DNA of 64,000 bases from JAADHG01 sp964418645 (lineage in GTDB: Bacteria; Bacteroidota; Bacteroidia; Flavobacteriales; Flavobacteriaceae), in contig CAYQME010000001.1 of assembly GCA_964418645.1 (NCBI GenBank), positions 1 through 64,000 of the forward strand, read 5' to 3'. Shown in pieces: positions 16,308 to 23,748 of this stretch. The notes under the pieces were generated by a model. It did not search any database and was not told where the DNA came from. It saw only the letters and a list, made by a program, of their open reading frames with translations. Every line of letters starts with the position of its first letter. The first letter of the stretch is position 1. The position numbers were made by a program, and so were the translations under genes.

Positions 16308-18194
16308 ATGAAAAGAATTTTAAGCGCTTTTATTGTAGGAGTGATACTTGTAGGCTGTGGGTCTGCCAAACGTATTAATGATTTGGCAATTAATTTGCCT
16401 ATTACTACTTCTATAGATTTAACTAAAGTTATTGACGATAAAGCACCAGTAACAATAAATCCAGGTCGGTTTACTGTAGAAACTGTGACCTATCATTTAC
16501 CAAGAGTTGTACAAGGCACATATTCAGTAAGTGATTTTGGAAAATATATCGATGATTTTAAAGCGTTTAATTATGAAGGCAACGAATTATCTGTAAACAA
16601 AGTAAATACTAATACTTGGACTATTAGCAATGCTACTAATTTGGATTATATAACTTATAATGTAAATGATACATTTGATGTTGAAACTACAGGAGGCATA
16701 GGAGGAGACACCCCATTTTCACCAGCTGGAACAAATATCGAGCCTAATAACTATGTTTTAAATCTTCATGGTTTTATTGGTTATTTTGATTCATTAAAAA
16801 ATAATCAATACAAGCTAGATGTAACAGCTTCTGCCGATTTCGTAAAAACTTCGGTATTAGAGCAAGTTGCAAGCATAACTAGTACTGATGGTAGCTCCGT
16901 AACGTCAAGTTATTTTGCTCCACGTTATTTTGATATTACCGATAACCCAATGTTTTATGGTGACTTAGATGTAGAAGAATTTCAAATAGGCGATATTAAA
17001 ATCGTTCTAAGTGTTTACTCTCCTAATAAAACACACTCTGCAAAATCGTTAAAAGAAACGATGCAAAAGATGATGTTAGCGCAAAAAGCCTATTTAGGTG
17101 ATGTTAATACTACAGCACGCTACGGCATTTATGTGTATTTATCAGAAGGTAAAGAAACATCGCCAAAAGGTTTTGGAGCATTAGAGCATCATACATCTAC
17201 AATGGTAGTTATGCCAGAATCTATGCAAGAGGCTGCTTTAGCTAAAAGCATGATTGATATCGTCTCTCATGAATTTTTTCATATTGTAACACCTTTAAGT
17301 GTACATTCTGAAGATGTGCATTATTTTGATTATAATAAACCTACATTTTCTAAACATTTGTGGATGTATGAAGGTGTGACTGAATACTTCGCGAGTTTAT
17401 TTCAAATTAATCAAGACTTAGTATCTGAAGATGAATTTTATGCTAAGATTATGGATAAAATTCAAATGGCTTCTAATTACGACGACACTATGAGCTTTAC
17501 AGAGATGAGTGAAAATGTGCTTGATAAACCTTACGCTACAAATTATGGAAATGTATATCAAAAAGGGGCTTTAATTGGGATGTGTATCGATATTTTACTA
17601 CGTGAAGAAAGCAACGGAAATAGAGGAATATTATCATTAATGAAAGAATTGTCATTGAAGTATGGTAAAAACAAACCTTTTGATGATGATAAAATATTTG
17701 ATGAAATTGTGGCGATGACCTATCCTTCTCTTAAATCTTTCTTTGATGCTCATGTTATTGGAACAGCATCCATTAATTATAATGAGTTTTTTGATAAAAT
17801 GGGCTTAGAAGTTGCACAGAGTAGGGTAAAGACTAATTATATTCAAAACGCAGGTGCTTTAATAGTTGGAGCAGACCAAAAAGATGGAACCATTCATTTT
17901 AATAGTTTAGTAAGTCAGAATAGTTTTTGGAACGAAAATGGAGCACAGCCTAACGATGTTATTGCAGAGATAGATGGCGCAAAGGTAACTTTGCAAAATG
18001 CTAATCAAATATTTGGTCAGGTATTTTCTTGGCAATCAGGAAAAGAAATAGAAGTAAAATTGAATAGAGATGGAAACGAGGTTGTTATAAAAACAACGCT
18101 TACACAGTCTTATACAATTGGAAAGAAATTACAATCAAAAGCGGATGCAACACCAAAGCAGGTTGCATTAAGAAATGCTTGGTTAAAGGGATAA
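16308..18194 (+). CDS. M61 family metallopeptidase (glycyl-aminopeptidase-like) lipoprotein
   Basis: 628 residues. Lipoprotein signal MKRILSAFIVGVILVGCGS (lipobox LVGC), beta-rich N-terminal domain, zinc motif SHEFFHIVTPL (HExxH) near residue 323 with the downstream glutamate in YEGVTEYFASL, and a C-terminal PDZ-like domain (ENGAQPNDVIAEIDGAKV). This is the M61 glycyl aminopeptidase architecture. Complete and normal length; likely anchored to the outer or inner membrane facing the periplasm. Monocistronic, ends at a strong terminator. Confidence 0.93.
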   Translation: MKRILSAFIVGVILVGCGSAKRINDLAINLPITTSIDLTKVIDDKAPVTINPGRFTVETVTYHLPRVVQGTYSVSDFGKYIDDFKAFNYEGNELSVNKVNTNTWTISNATNLDYITYNVNDTFDVETTGGIGGDTPFSPAGTNIEPNNYVLNLHGFIGYFDSLKNNQYKLDVTASADFVKTSVLEQVASITSTDGSSVTSSYFAPRYFDITDNPMFYGDLDVEEFQIGDIKIVLSVYSPNKTHSAKSLKETMQKMMLAQKAYLGDVNTTARYGIYVYLSEGKETSPKGFGALEHHTSTMVVMPESMQEAALAKSMIDIVSHEFFHIVTPLSVHSEDVHYFDYNKPTFSKHLWMYEGVTEYFASLFQINQDLVSEDEFYAKIMDKIQMASNYDDTMSFTEMSENVLDKPYATNYGNVYQKGALIGMCIDILLREESNGNRGILSLMKELSLKYGKNKPFDDDKIFDEIVAMTYPSLKSFFDAHVIGTASINYNEFFDKMGLEVAQSRVKTNYIQNAGALIVGADQKDGTIHFNSLVSQNSFWNENGAQPNDVIAEIDGAKVTLQNANQIFGQVFSWQSGKEIEVKLNRDGNEVVIKTTLTQSYTIGKKLQSKADATPKQVALRNAWLKG

Positions 18195-18210
18195 ATACAG
18201 CTATATAGTA

Positions 18211-18242
18211 AAAAAAACTGGCTCGTTAAAGCCAGTTTTTTT
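18211..18242. terminator. Bidirectional terminator
   Basis: AAAAAAACTGGC (18211-18222), 8-base loop, GCCAGTTTTTTT (18231-18242); perfect 12-base stem with A/T tracts on both sides, between two convergent genes. Confidence 0.92.
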
Positions 18243-18252
18243 GTTTATAGTT

Positions 18253-19485
18253 TTAGTTTAAAAGGCTAGTATTTACTATAGCCGTTTTAATATCTAGATT
18301 GTCATCACCAACATGTGTCCATGAGAGATAAGCTAGATTATCTTTGATAACCATTCTTGGAAAACCACTAGAGCGACTCTCTGAAGATTCGGTTAAAGTA
18401 ATAATCTTACTAACTGTACCATCTTGATGTACGCGTTGTAACTGAATTACAGTATTGTCATTTACCACATCCATCCAGCTTACAAGTGTAGAATTATCTT
18501 CTAACAATTCAATATCTACACGACCTAACGGGTCTACATCACCAATCTTTATTGGAACTTCAAATGTTTCGCCATTATTATTAGAAAATACCACTTTTAC
18601 TTTTGGAGTGTCATTAGCCATAGTAAACCACGCAATTGCTGCTACATCTTTACGAGTGCTAATAGCAGCACCATTAACAGGGCATCCTGCAATATTCCAG
18701 TTGTCATTAAAAATAGGTTTAGGAGCTGTCCATTTATGGTTTACTTGTCTTACATAATAAATATCACGAATCTCATCTTGTGATCTATTTCTGTAAATTA
18801 CAATAGGACCGTTACTAGTCATGGCAGCATCTGTTTGGCAACAATCACAAACACGAGAGTCTAATAAATATTCTTCCAAAAGCTCTCCGCTCTTACTAAT
18901 AATAGCACTTCTTAGTGTCATTTCTCTAACAATGGTTGAATCTTTTTCGGCATATGCTGATTGTCTTCCGTCTAACCATACAGATAGGAATGAATCATCA
19001 TTCATTTCCAATTTACTAACAAAACCATGTTCAGATTGTGTATTGTCTGTATGCGGAATGAAATCTGTGTTCCATGTGTTTCCTTTATCATTAGAAACCG
19101 TTACTTTTACATTATACGTATAGGAACCATCAGCACTTTTTTCTAAATAATGCGCTGCTAAATTTTCGTTTCCAAAAGATGTTATTGATGGGAAGTCTGC
19201 CCAATTTACAAACCAGTCATTTCCTGATGCAATAGGTTTTGGTGATGACCATGTGTTATTTTTGTTTAGTGTAGAAAACAGGAGTTTGCTATTTTTTTCT
19301 TTATCAGTTTCAACCCAACTTAAATAAATGGTACCATCGTTTGCTTTGTGCAAGCTAGATTCTGAACCGTTAGCACCAGTAGGTGCTGTAAGATAGGTTA
19401 TTGTTTCTACGGGTTGCGATTTACAAGAATGTAAGCTTACAATAGTAAAACTTAAGAATAATATTTGTAACAAGCGTTGTGTCAT
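18253..19485 (-). CDS. Sialidase-like beta-propeller lipoprotein with Cys-x-Cys-Cys motif
   Basis: 410 residues, lipoprotein signal ending SLHSCKS (lipobox). Repeated blades with Asp-box-like sequences (SNDKGNTW near 143, SNNNGETF near 303) indicate a BNR/sialidase-type propeller. A cysteine cluster DSRVCDCCQTDAAM lies near residue 210 and a further cysteine in IAGCPVNGAA; the cluster is not part of sialidase catalysis and may bind a metal or form disulphides. I cannot see the catalytic Arg triad, so sialidase activity should not be assumed. Ends 4 bases... upstream neighbour is an S10 peptidase gene, same strand, 4-base spacing, probable operon. Confidence 0.82.
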   Translation of the reverse strand: MTQRLLQILFLSFTIVSLHSCKSQPVETITYLTAPTGANGSESSLHKANDGTIYLSWVETDKEKNSKLLFSTLNKNNTWSSPKPIASGNDWFVNWADFPSITSFGNENLAAHYLEKSADGSYTYNVKVTVSNDKGNTWNTDFIPHTDNTQSEHGFVSKLEMNDDSFLSVWLDGRQSAYAEKDSTIVREMTLRSAIISKSGELLEEYLLDSRVCDCCQTDAAMTSNGPIVIYRNRSQDEIRDIYYVRQVNHKWTAPKPIFNDNWNIAGCPVNGAAISTRKDVAAIAWFTMANDTPKVKVVFSNNNGETFEVPIKIGDVDPLGRVDIELLEDNSTLVSWMDVVNDNTVIQLQRVHQDGTVSKIITLTESSESRSSGFPRMVIKDNLAYLSWTHVGDDNLDIKTAIVNTSLLN

Positions 19486-19489
19486 AGTT

Positions 19490-20977
19490 TTAATATTTGG
19501 CAGCTTTTCCTTTAGCTGAGGTATTTTTAATAAAGGTTCTTAAATCGTCATTGGCCTTGATTAAATCTTCATTGCGTAGATACATCATGTGACCACTTCT
19601 GTAGCCTTCAAAATAAAAACGATCTTTCATTTTTCCGCTTGGATCTATTTGCCACTGTGTATATTTAGCATTAAAGTATGTAGTTGCTCCATCATAATAT
19701 CCCGATTGATTTAATACTTTTAAATATGGATTTTCAGCCATTGCCTGTCGTAAATTATCTCTAACATTATCGTTTTCATTATTCCAAGGATGCACAGGAC
19801 CAAACATATTATACTTTACATCTGTTACAAACTTCAGTTCTTTTTTAATGTAATGGTTAATTGCTGGTGTGAATGAATGTAACCAAGACGTGAGTTCTGC
19901 ACTATAATCAGGACTAGTTCCTGCTTCCATTTTATCAATACCTAAATATCGTGAATCTAGTCTTCCAATAGTTTGTCCTGTTTTGTCACGCAATAATTCT
20001 TTCCAGAAAAAGCGGTTAGGAACTACTAAATTGTGCTGTAAAATTGATTTTTTGCTCAGGCCTGAGTAGTACGCCATTTTTTCTGCAACACTTTGTCGTT
20101 CTGTTTCCGAAATAAACCCTCCTTTAGCCAATGCAGGTATTAAAGTATTGATGGCATAATTTTCCGTCTCTGGTAAAATTTCTAATAAATCTTTACTTTG
20201 TAAAGCATTAGGCAGCATTTTATGATACCAAGCAGTAGCGGTAAAATATGGTAAATTTAAGGCAGAAGATACAGGACCTCCAACGCGAATGACTTTATAA
20301 TCGGCAGGAGAAACCATAATCACTCCATTTAAATACATCCACTGGCTATTTTGCAATTCGTAGGCTAAACCCATGACACGAGTGCCACCATAACTTTCGC
20401 CAATAATATATTTTGGTGATTCCCAACGACTATTTCTAGATACAAAAGTGTTAATCCATTCTGCTAGATATTTAATATCTGCATTAATGCCAAAAAATTG
20501 TTTTTTATCTGGCATTTCACCTTCTTTATTAGGAACCATTCTTGAATACCCAGTATTTACAGGATTTACAAAAACAATATCTGCGACATCAATAATAGAG
20601 TTTGGATTATTTTTAAAACCATAGGGTTGCACAGGATAACCTTCGTCATCAATATTAAGAATGCGAGGTCCTGTATAGGCAACATGCATCCATACTGAAG
20701 CAGATCCTGGACCTCCATTAAACGAAATAATTAAAGGCCTGTTAGCCCTGTCTTTAACATTATTACGCTTGTAATAGGTATAAAACAACGTTGCTGTTGG
20801 TTCTCCGTTTTTATCCCAAACAGGTTGTGTTCCTGTAGTTGCAGTATACGAAAAACTTTGACCTTTTACAGTGGTGTTATGGGTAGTAATAACCATAGTA
20901 TCAATTGGTATAGTTCTACTTTGCCCGTAAGATGTTAGTATTCCTAAAAAAAACAGAAGAGTAAATAATTTTTTCAT
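19490..20977 (-). CDS. S10 family serine carboxypeptidase
   Basis: 495 residues with signal peptide (MKKLFTLLFFLGILTSYGQS). Substrate motif FNGGPGSASVWMH near 105, nucleophile in IGESYGGTRVMG near 195, acid in NQSGYYDGATTY near 425 and histidine in RSGHMMYLRNED near 470, which is the complete carboxypeptidase Y-type triad. Predicted periplasmic or exported, removing C-terminal residues from peptides. First gene of the two-gene unit with the propeller lipoprotein. Confidence 0.93.
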   Translation of the reverse strand: MKKLFTLLFFLGILTSYGQSRTIPIDTMVITTHNTTVKGQSFSYTATTGTQPVWDKNGEPTATLFYTYYKRNNVKDRANRPLIISFNGGPGSASVWMHVAYTGPRILNIDDEGYPVQPYGFKNNPNSIIDVADIVFVNPVNTGYSRMVPNKEGEMPDKKQFFGINADIKYLAEWINTFVSRNSRWESPKYIIGESYGGTRVMGLAYELQNSQWMYLNGVIMVSPADYKVIRVGGPVSSALNLPYFTATAWYHKMLPNALQSKDLLEILPETENYAINTLIPALAKGGFISETERQSVAEKMAYYSGLSKKSILQHNLVVPNRFFWKELLRDKTGQTIGRLDSRYLGIDKMEAGTSPDYSAELTSWLHSFTPAINHYIKKELKFVTDVKYNMFGPVHPWNNENDNVRDNLRQAMAENPYLKVLNQSGYYDGATTYFNAKYTQWQIDPSGKMKDRFYFEGYRSGHMMYLRNEDLIKANDDLRTFIKNTSAKGKAAKY

Positions 20978-21065
20978 TGTAATTAGTTTAGTTGGTTTTT
21001 GAATGTTACTAAATTACTGTTTTGTATGTAATGCTATTAATTAATTAACATTTATTAACAAGCTT

Positions 21066-21545
21066 TTAAAATCCTTCAAAAACACCTAACCCAAATAAAG
21101 CGAAATCATATTTCACAGGGTCAACTGGGTCTAATTCACGCAATGCTGTATCTAACTCCAATAAAGCTTTTGTATCATTTTGTTTACGTGTTAGCAACCC
21201 TAGTTTTCGCGCCACATTACCAGAGTGTACATCTAGTGGACAAGAGAGTTGAGCAGGTGAGAGGCTTTGCCATAACCCAAAATCAACACCAGAGTTATCA
21301 TTTCTAATCATCCATCGTAAAAACATATTAAGTCTTTTAGCTGCCGAATTTTTAAGTGGGTCGCCAATATGTTTTTGAGTTCTTGGTAAATGTTTAATTT
21401 CGAAAAATATTTTCTTTAGATTATGAATAGCATGTTGCAATGATTCTTTTGTTGCATGTTTTAAGAATACAGATTCTAAGCCATTATGATGAGTATAAAT
21501 ATGCTTTAAGCTTTTTATAAACTGTACAAAATCATTACCGTTAAA
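21066..21545 (-). CDS. TIGR02757 family protein, 5' end lost in assembly gap
   Basis: About 160 C-terminal residues are visible, reading from the gap as FNGNDFVQFIKSLKHIYTHH, then RTQKHIGDPLKNSAAKRLNMFLRWMIRND, LDVHSGNVARKLGLL and ALRELDPVDPVKYDFALFGLG. This matches the C-terminal part of the TIGR02757 family, which has a DNA-glycosylase-like (HhH-GPD) helical architecture; biochemical function not established to my knowledge. Family length is about 250, so roughly 90 residues and the promoter lie in the gap. The right flank of the gap does not contain the missing N-terminus. Confidence 0.8.
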   Translation of the reverse strand, partial: FNGNDFVQFIKSLKHIYTHHNGLESVFLKHATKESLQHAIHNLKKIFFEIKHLPRTQKHIGDPLKNSAAKRLNMFLRWMIRNDNSGVDFGLWQSLSPAQLSCPLDVHSGNVARKLGLLTRKQNDTKALLELDTALRELDPVDPVKYDFALFGLGVFEGF

Positions 21546-21645
21546 NNNNNNNNNNNNNNNNNNNNNNNNNNNNNNNNNNNNNNNNNNNNNNNNNNNNNNN
21601 NNNNNNNNNNNNNNNNNNNNNNNNNNNNNNNNNNNNNNNNNNNNN
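21546..21645. other. Assembly gap (100 N) at the edge of a repeat
   Basis: Exactly 100 N. Left flank is the TIGR02757 gene, right flank begins 8 bases before the repeat block at 21653. The two flanks share no overlap. A repeated element at this spot is a likely reason for the contig break. Confidence 0.95.
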
Positions 21646-21652
21646 TTTAAAT

Positions 21653-21733
21653 AAAAAAAACTAACTTCGCTCTTGCTTGCCGTAGGTAGGTATCATCTGA
21701 TATAATCAATTAATACAGAACCATATCTTATCC
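21653..21733 (-). repeat. Dispersed repeat, copy L1 (left end of accessory segment 1)
   Basis: Two blocks shared with 41651-41710: AACTAACTTCGCT (exact) and a 25-base block at 21709-21733 with 24 identities (core ATTAATACAGAACCATATCT). The spacer is 37 bases here and 18 in the other copy. Read on the minus strand the sequence goes CACTAAT (near 21734), imperfect hairpin GATATGGTT ... GATTATATC, and ends GCGAAGTTAG, resembling an attC-like layout. Oriented toward the gap. Confidence 0.8.
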
Positions 21734-21783
21734 ATTAGTGGCAACTAAAGCCAAATTTAGAATCTATTTTAATCAAAATCAAT

Positions 21784-22788
21784 ATGAACCAATTGAACTA
21801 TTTTTTGTGTCTAATGTATTTTCTATTGCTCGGAAGTTATTCTTCATACGCTCAAACAGAATCTACGGATTGGTGTGACGAAGCCGATTTAACTATGTAT
21901 TCAGGACTTGAAGAGATTAAAACAAGTAGTGATTGGTTTAAAGTTTATATGGTGGGAAAGGATGTTTATGCAATCGCAGAGCCATACAACTATGAAGAAG
22001 TCATCTCCTACTTAATAATTGGCGCAAAGAAGGCTCTATTATTTGATTCAGGGAATGGGCTTGGATTAATATCTTCTGTTGTTAAAGACTTAACCAAACT
22101 GCCTGTAATGGTCTTAAACTCGCATTCTCACTATGATCATATTGGAGGTAATCATGAATTTGATAGCATCCTTGCATTAGAAACTGAGTATACATTGTAT
22201 TGGGCTAAAAATGGATGGAGTCATGACCTAGTTAAAAATGAAGTCGCACCGGATGCATTTTGTATGGAAAAGCTTCCAAATCTTGATACAGCATCCTATC
22301 ATATCAAACCATTTTCAATTTCAACATTCATAAATGATGGGCATATTATTGATTTAGGGCAAAGAACTCTTGAAGTTATTTCCGTACCTGGCCATACTCC
22401 AGATGCAATTGCTTTGCTAGATAGAGAGCATGGATATCTTTGGACGGGTGACACATTCTATGAAGCTACTATTTGGCTATTTTTTGATGGTACAGATTTA
22501 AAAGCTTATGAAAAGAGTATTAAAAAACTTGCTGATTTAAGCCCTTCTCTTAAGAAATTGTTTCCTGCCCATAATACTCCAATTGCTGAACCCATTAGGC
22601 TATTAGAGTTGGTCGATGCATTTGATCAGGTTATGAAGGGAACAAAAAGTGCGAAGGAAACTAACAAAAATAGACTGCCTGTTTACGATGAAGAAGCAAA
22701 GGTGATTTATGAATTTGAACATTTTTCCTTTTTGATACGCAAGGATCATTTGAAATTAAAAGGCACGCTAAAAAAAGAAAGAAAATAA
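21784..22788 (+). CDS. Secreted MBL-fold metallo-hydrolase
   Basis: 334 residues with signal peptide (FLCLMYFLLLGSYSSYAQ). Metallo-beta-lactamase fold with NSHSHYDHIGG near 118 (HxHxDH), VPGHTPDAIALL near 200, WTGDTFYEA and FPAHNTP, so both metal sites are complete. More similar in layout to periplasmic MBL hydrolases than to true beta-lactamases; substrate unknown. It is the only gene in a segment bounded by repeats at 21653 and 22857, which suggests horizontal acquisition. No TAnnTTTG box was found upstream. Confidence 0.9.
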   Translation: MNQLNYFLCLMYFLLLGSYSSYAQTESTDWCDEADLTMYSGLEEIKTSSDWFKVYMVGKDVYAIAEPYNYEEVISYLIIGAKKALLFDSGNGLGLISSVVKDLTKLPVMVLNSHSHYDHIGGNHEFDSILALETEYTLYWAKNGWSHDLVKNEVAPDAFCMEKLPNLDTASYHIKPFSISTFINDGHIIDLGQRTLEVISVPGHTPDAIALLDREHGYLWTGDTFYEATIWLFFDGTDLKAYEKSIKKLADLSPSLKKLFPAHNTPIAEPIRLLELVDAFDQVMKGTKSAKETNKNRLPVYDEEAKVIYEFEHFSFLIRKDHLKLKGTLKKERK

Positions 22789-22791
22789 AAC

Positions 22792-22857
22792 CACTAACTT
22801 TGTATAAAAAGCATTAAAACGCTCTTTATACTTTACCGATAAACGTAACTCCAAAAA
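22792..22857 (+). repeat. Dispersed repeat, copy R1 (right end of accessory segment 1)
   Basis: Begins 4 bases after the MBL stop: CACTAAC, then hairpin GTATAAAAAGC (22802-22812) / GCTCTTTATAC (22821-22831), 10 of 11 pairs, then ACCGATAAACGTAACTCC (22835-22852). The last block matches the end of copy R2 at 43325 onward (ACCGATAAGCGCAACTCC, 16 of 18). The hairpin may also terminate the MBL transcript. Confidence 0.75.
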
Positions 22858-22872
22858 TTAAGAGTAAAAAAA

Positions 22873-23693
22873 TTAAGTATTCACAATTTTCCCATCAACC
22901 ATCACTAACTTTCTATCTGCCATATTTGCCAGTTCTTCGTTATGTGTTATAATAACAAAGGTCTGTCCAAATTCATCACGCAGTTTAAAAAAGAGGTTGT
23001 GTAGGTTTTCGGCAGATTCGCTATCCAAGTTACCAGAAGGTTCATCAGCCAAAATAAGTTTTGGATTGTTTATTAAAGCTCTNNNNNNNNNNNNNNNNNN
23101 NNNNNNNNNNNNNNNNNNNNNNNNNNNNNNNNNNNNNNNNNNNNNNNNNNNNNNNNNNNNNNNNNNNNNNNNNNNNNNNNNNAGTTACCAGAAGGTTCAT
23201 CAGCCAAAATAAGTTTTGGATTGTTTATTAAAGCTCTAGCCACAGCCACACGTTGTTGCTCACCACCAGATAGTTCGTTAGGTTTGTGATTTAGCCTATC
23301 AATAAGTCCTAAAAAATCGAGAAGTTGTTTTGCTTTCTCTTCAGCTTCTGCTTTATTAATTCCTTTTATAAATGCAGGAATACAGACGTTTTCTAAAGCA
23401 GTAAACTCTGGCAGTAATTGGTGAAACTGAAAAATAAAACCAATATGCTCATTCCTAAATTTAGCTAGAGTTTTATCATTTAAATTAATGACAGAAGTGT
23501 TGTTAAGTAGTAGTTCTGGATTTTCAGTTTGAGAAGCTTTATCTAATGTTCCTAAAATTTGTAATAAGGTTGTTTTTCCAGCTCCTGAAGCACCAACTAT
23601 AGAGACTATTTCACCTTCTTTAATATGAAGATTTACACCTTTTAATACATGTAAATCGTCATAATATTTATGAATGTTTTTTGCTTGAATCAT
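22873..23693 (-). CDS. lolD: ABC transporter ATP-binding protein (LolD/MacB-like), with spurious assembly gap
   Basis: ATPase of a lipoprotein-release or MacB-type exporter. Sequence from ATG at 23693: Walker A SIVGASGAGKTTLLQILG, Q-loop FIFQFHQLLPEFTALENV, signature LSGGEQQRVAVARALINN, Walker B KLILADEPSGN, then the 100-N gap. Left of the gap the same stretch from ARALINN to DEPSGN is repeated and continues LDSESAENLHNLFF, VIITHNEELA and ends DGKIVNT. Collapsing the 55-base duplication gives one intact protein of about 222 residues. Partner permease is not in the window; the LolD name is by family resemblance. Confidence 0.88.
23028..23237. other. Spurious gap: 100 N flanked by a perfect 55-base duplication
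   Basis: Bases 23028-23082 and 23183-23237 are identical (both begin AGTTACCAGAAGG and end TTATTAAAGCTCT), separated by N at 23083-23182. The duplicated coding stretch would break the ABC ATPase, while merging the copies restores the frame. Unmerged contig ends sharing one k-mer of length 55 explain this best. Confidence 0.92.
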
Positions 23694-23748
23694 TGTAATT
23701 AGTAATAACGATTGGGAAATTACTACTTTATGGTTTTATGAGCAATAT

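Noticed and set aside
18253..19485. Active sialidase
   Set aside because: Asp-boxes only; the arginine triad and other catalytic residues were not identified.
21784..22788. Beta-lactam resistance gene
   Set aside because: The MBL fold and metal sites are present but nothing points to beta-lactams; many exported MBL hydrolases have other substrates.
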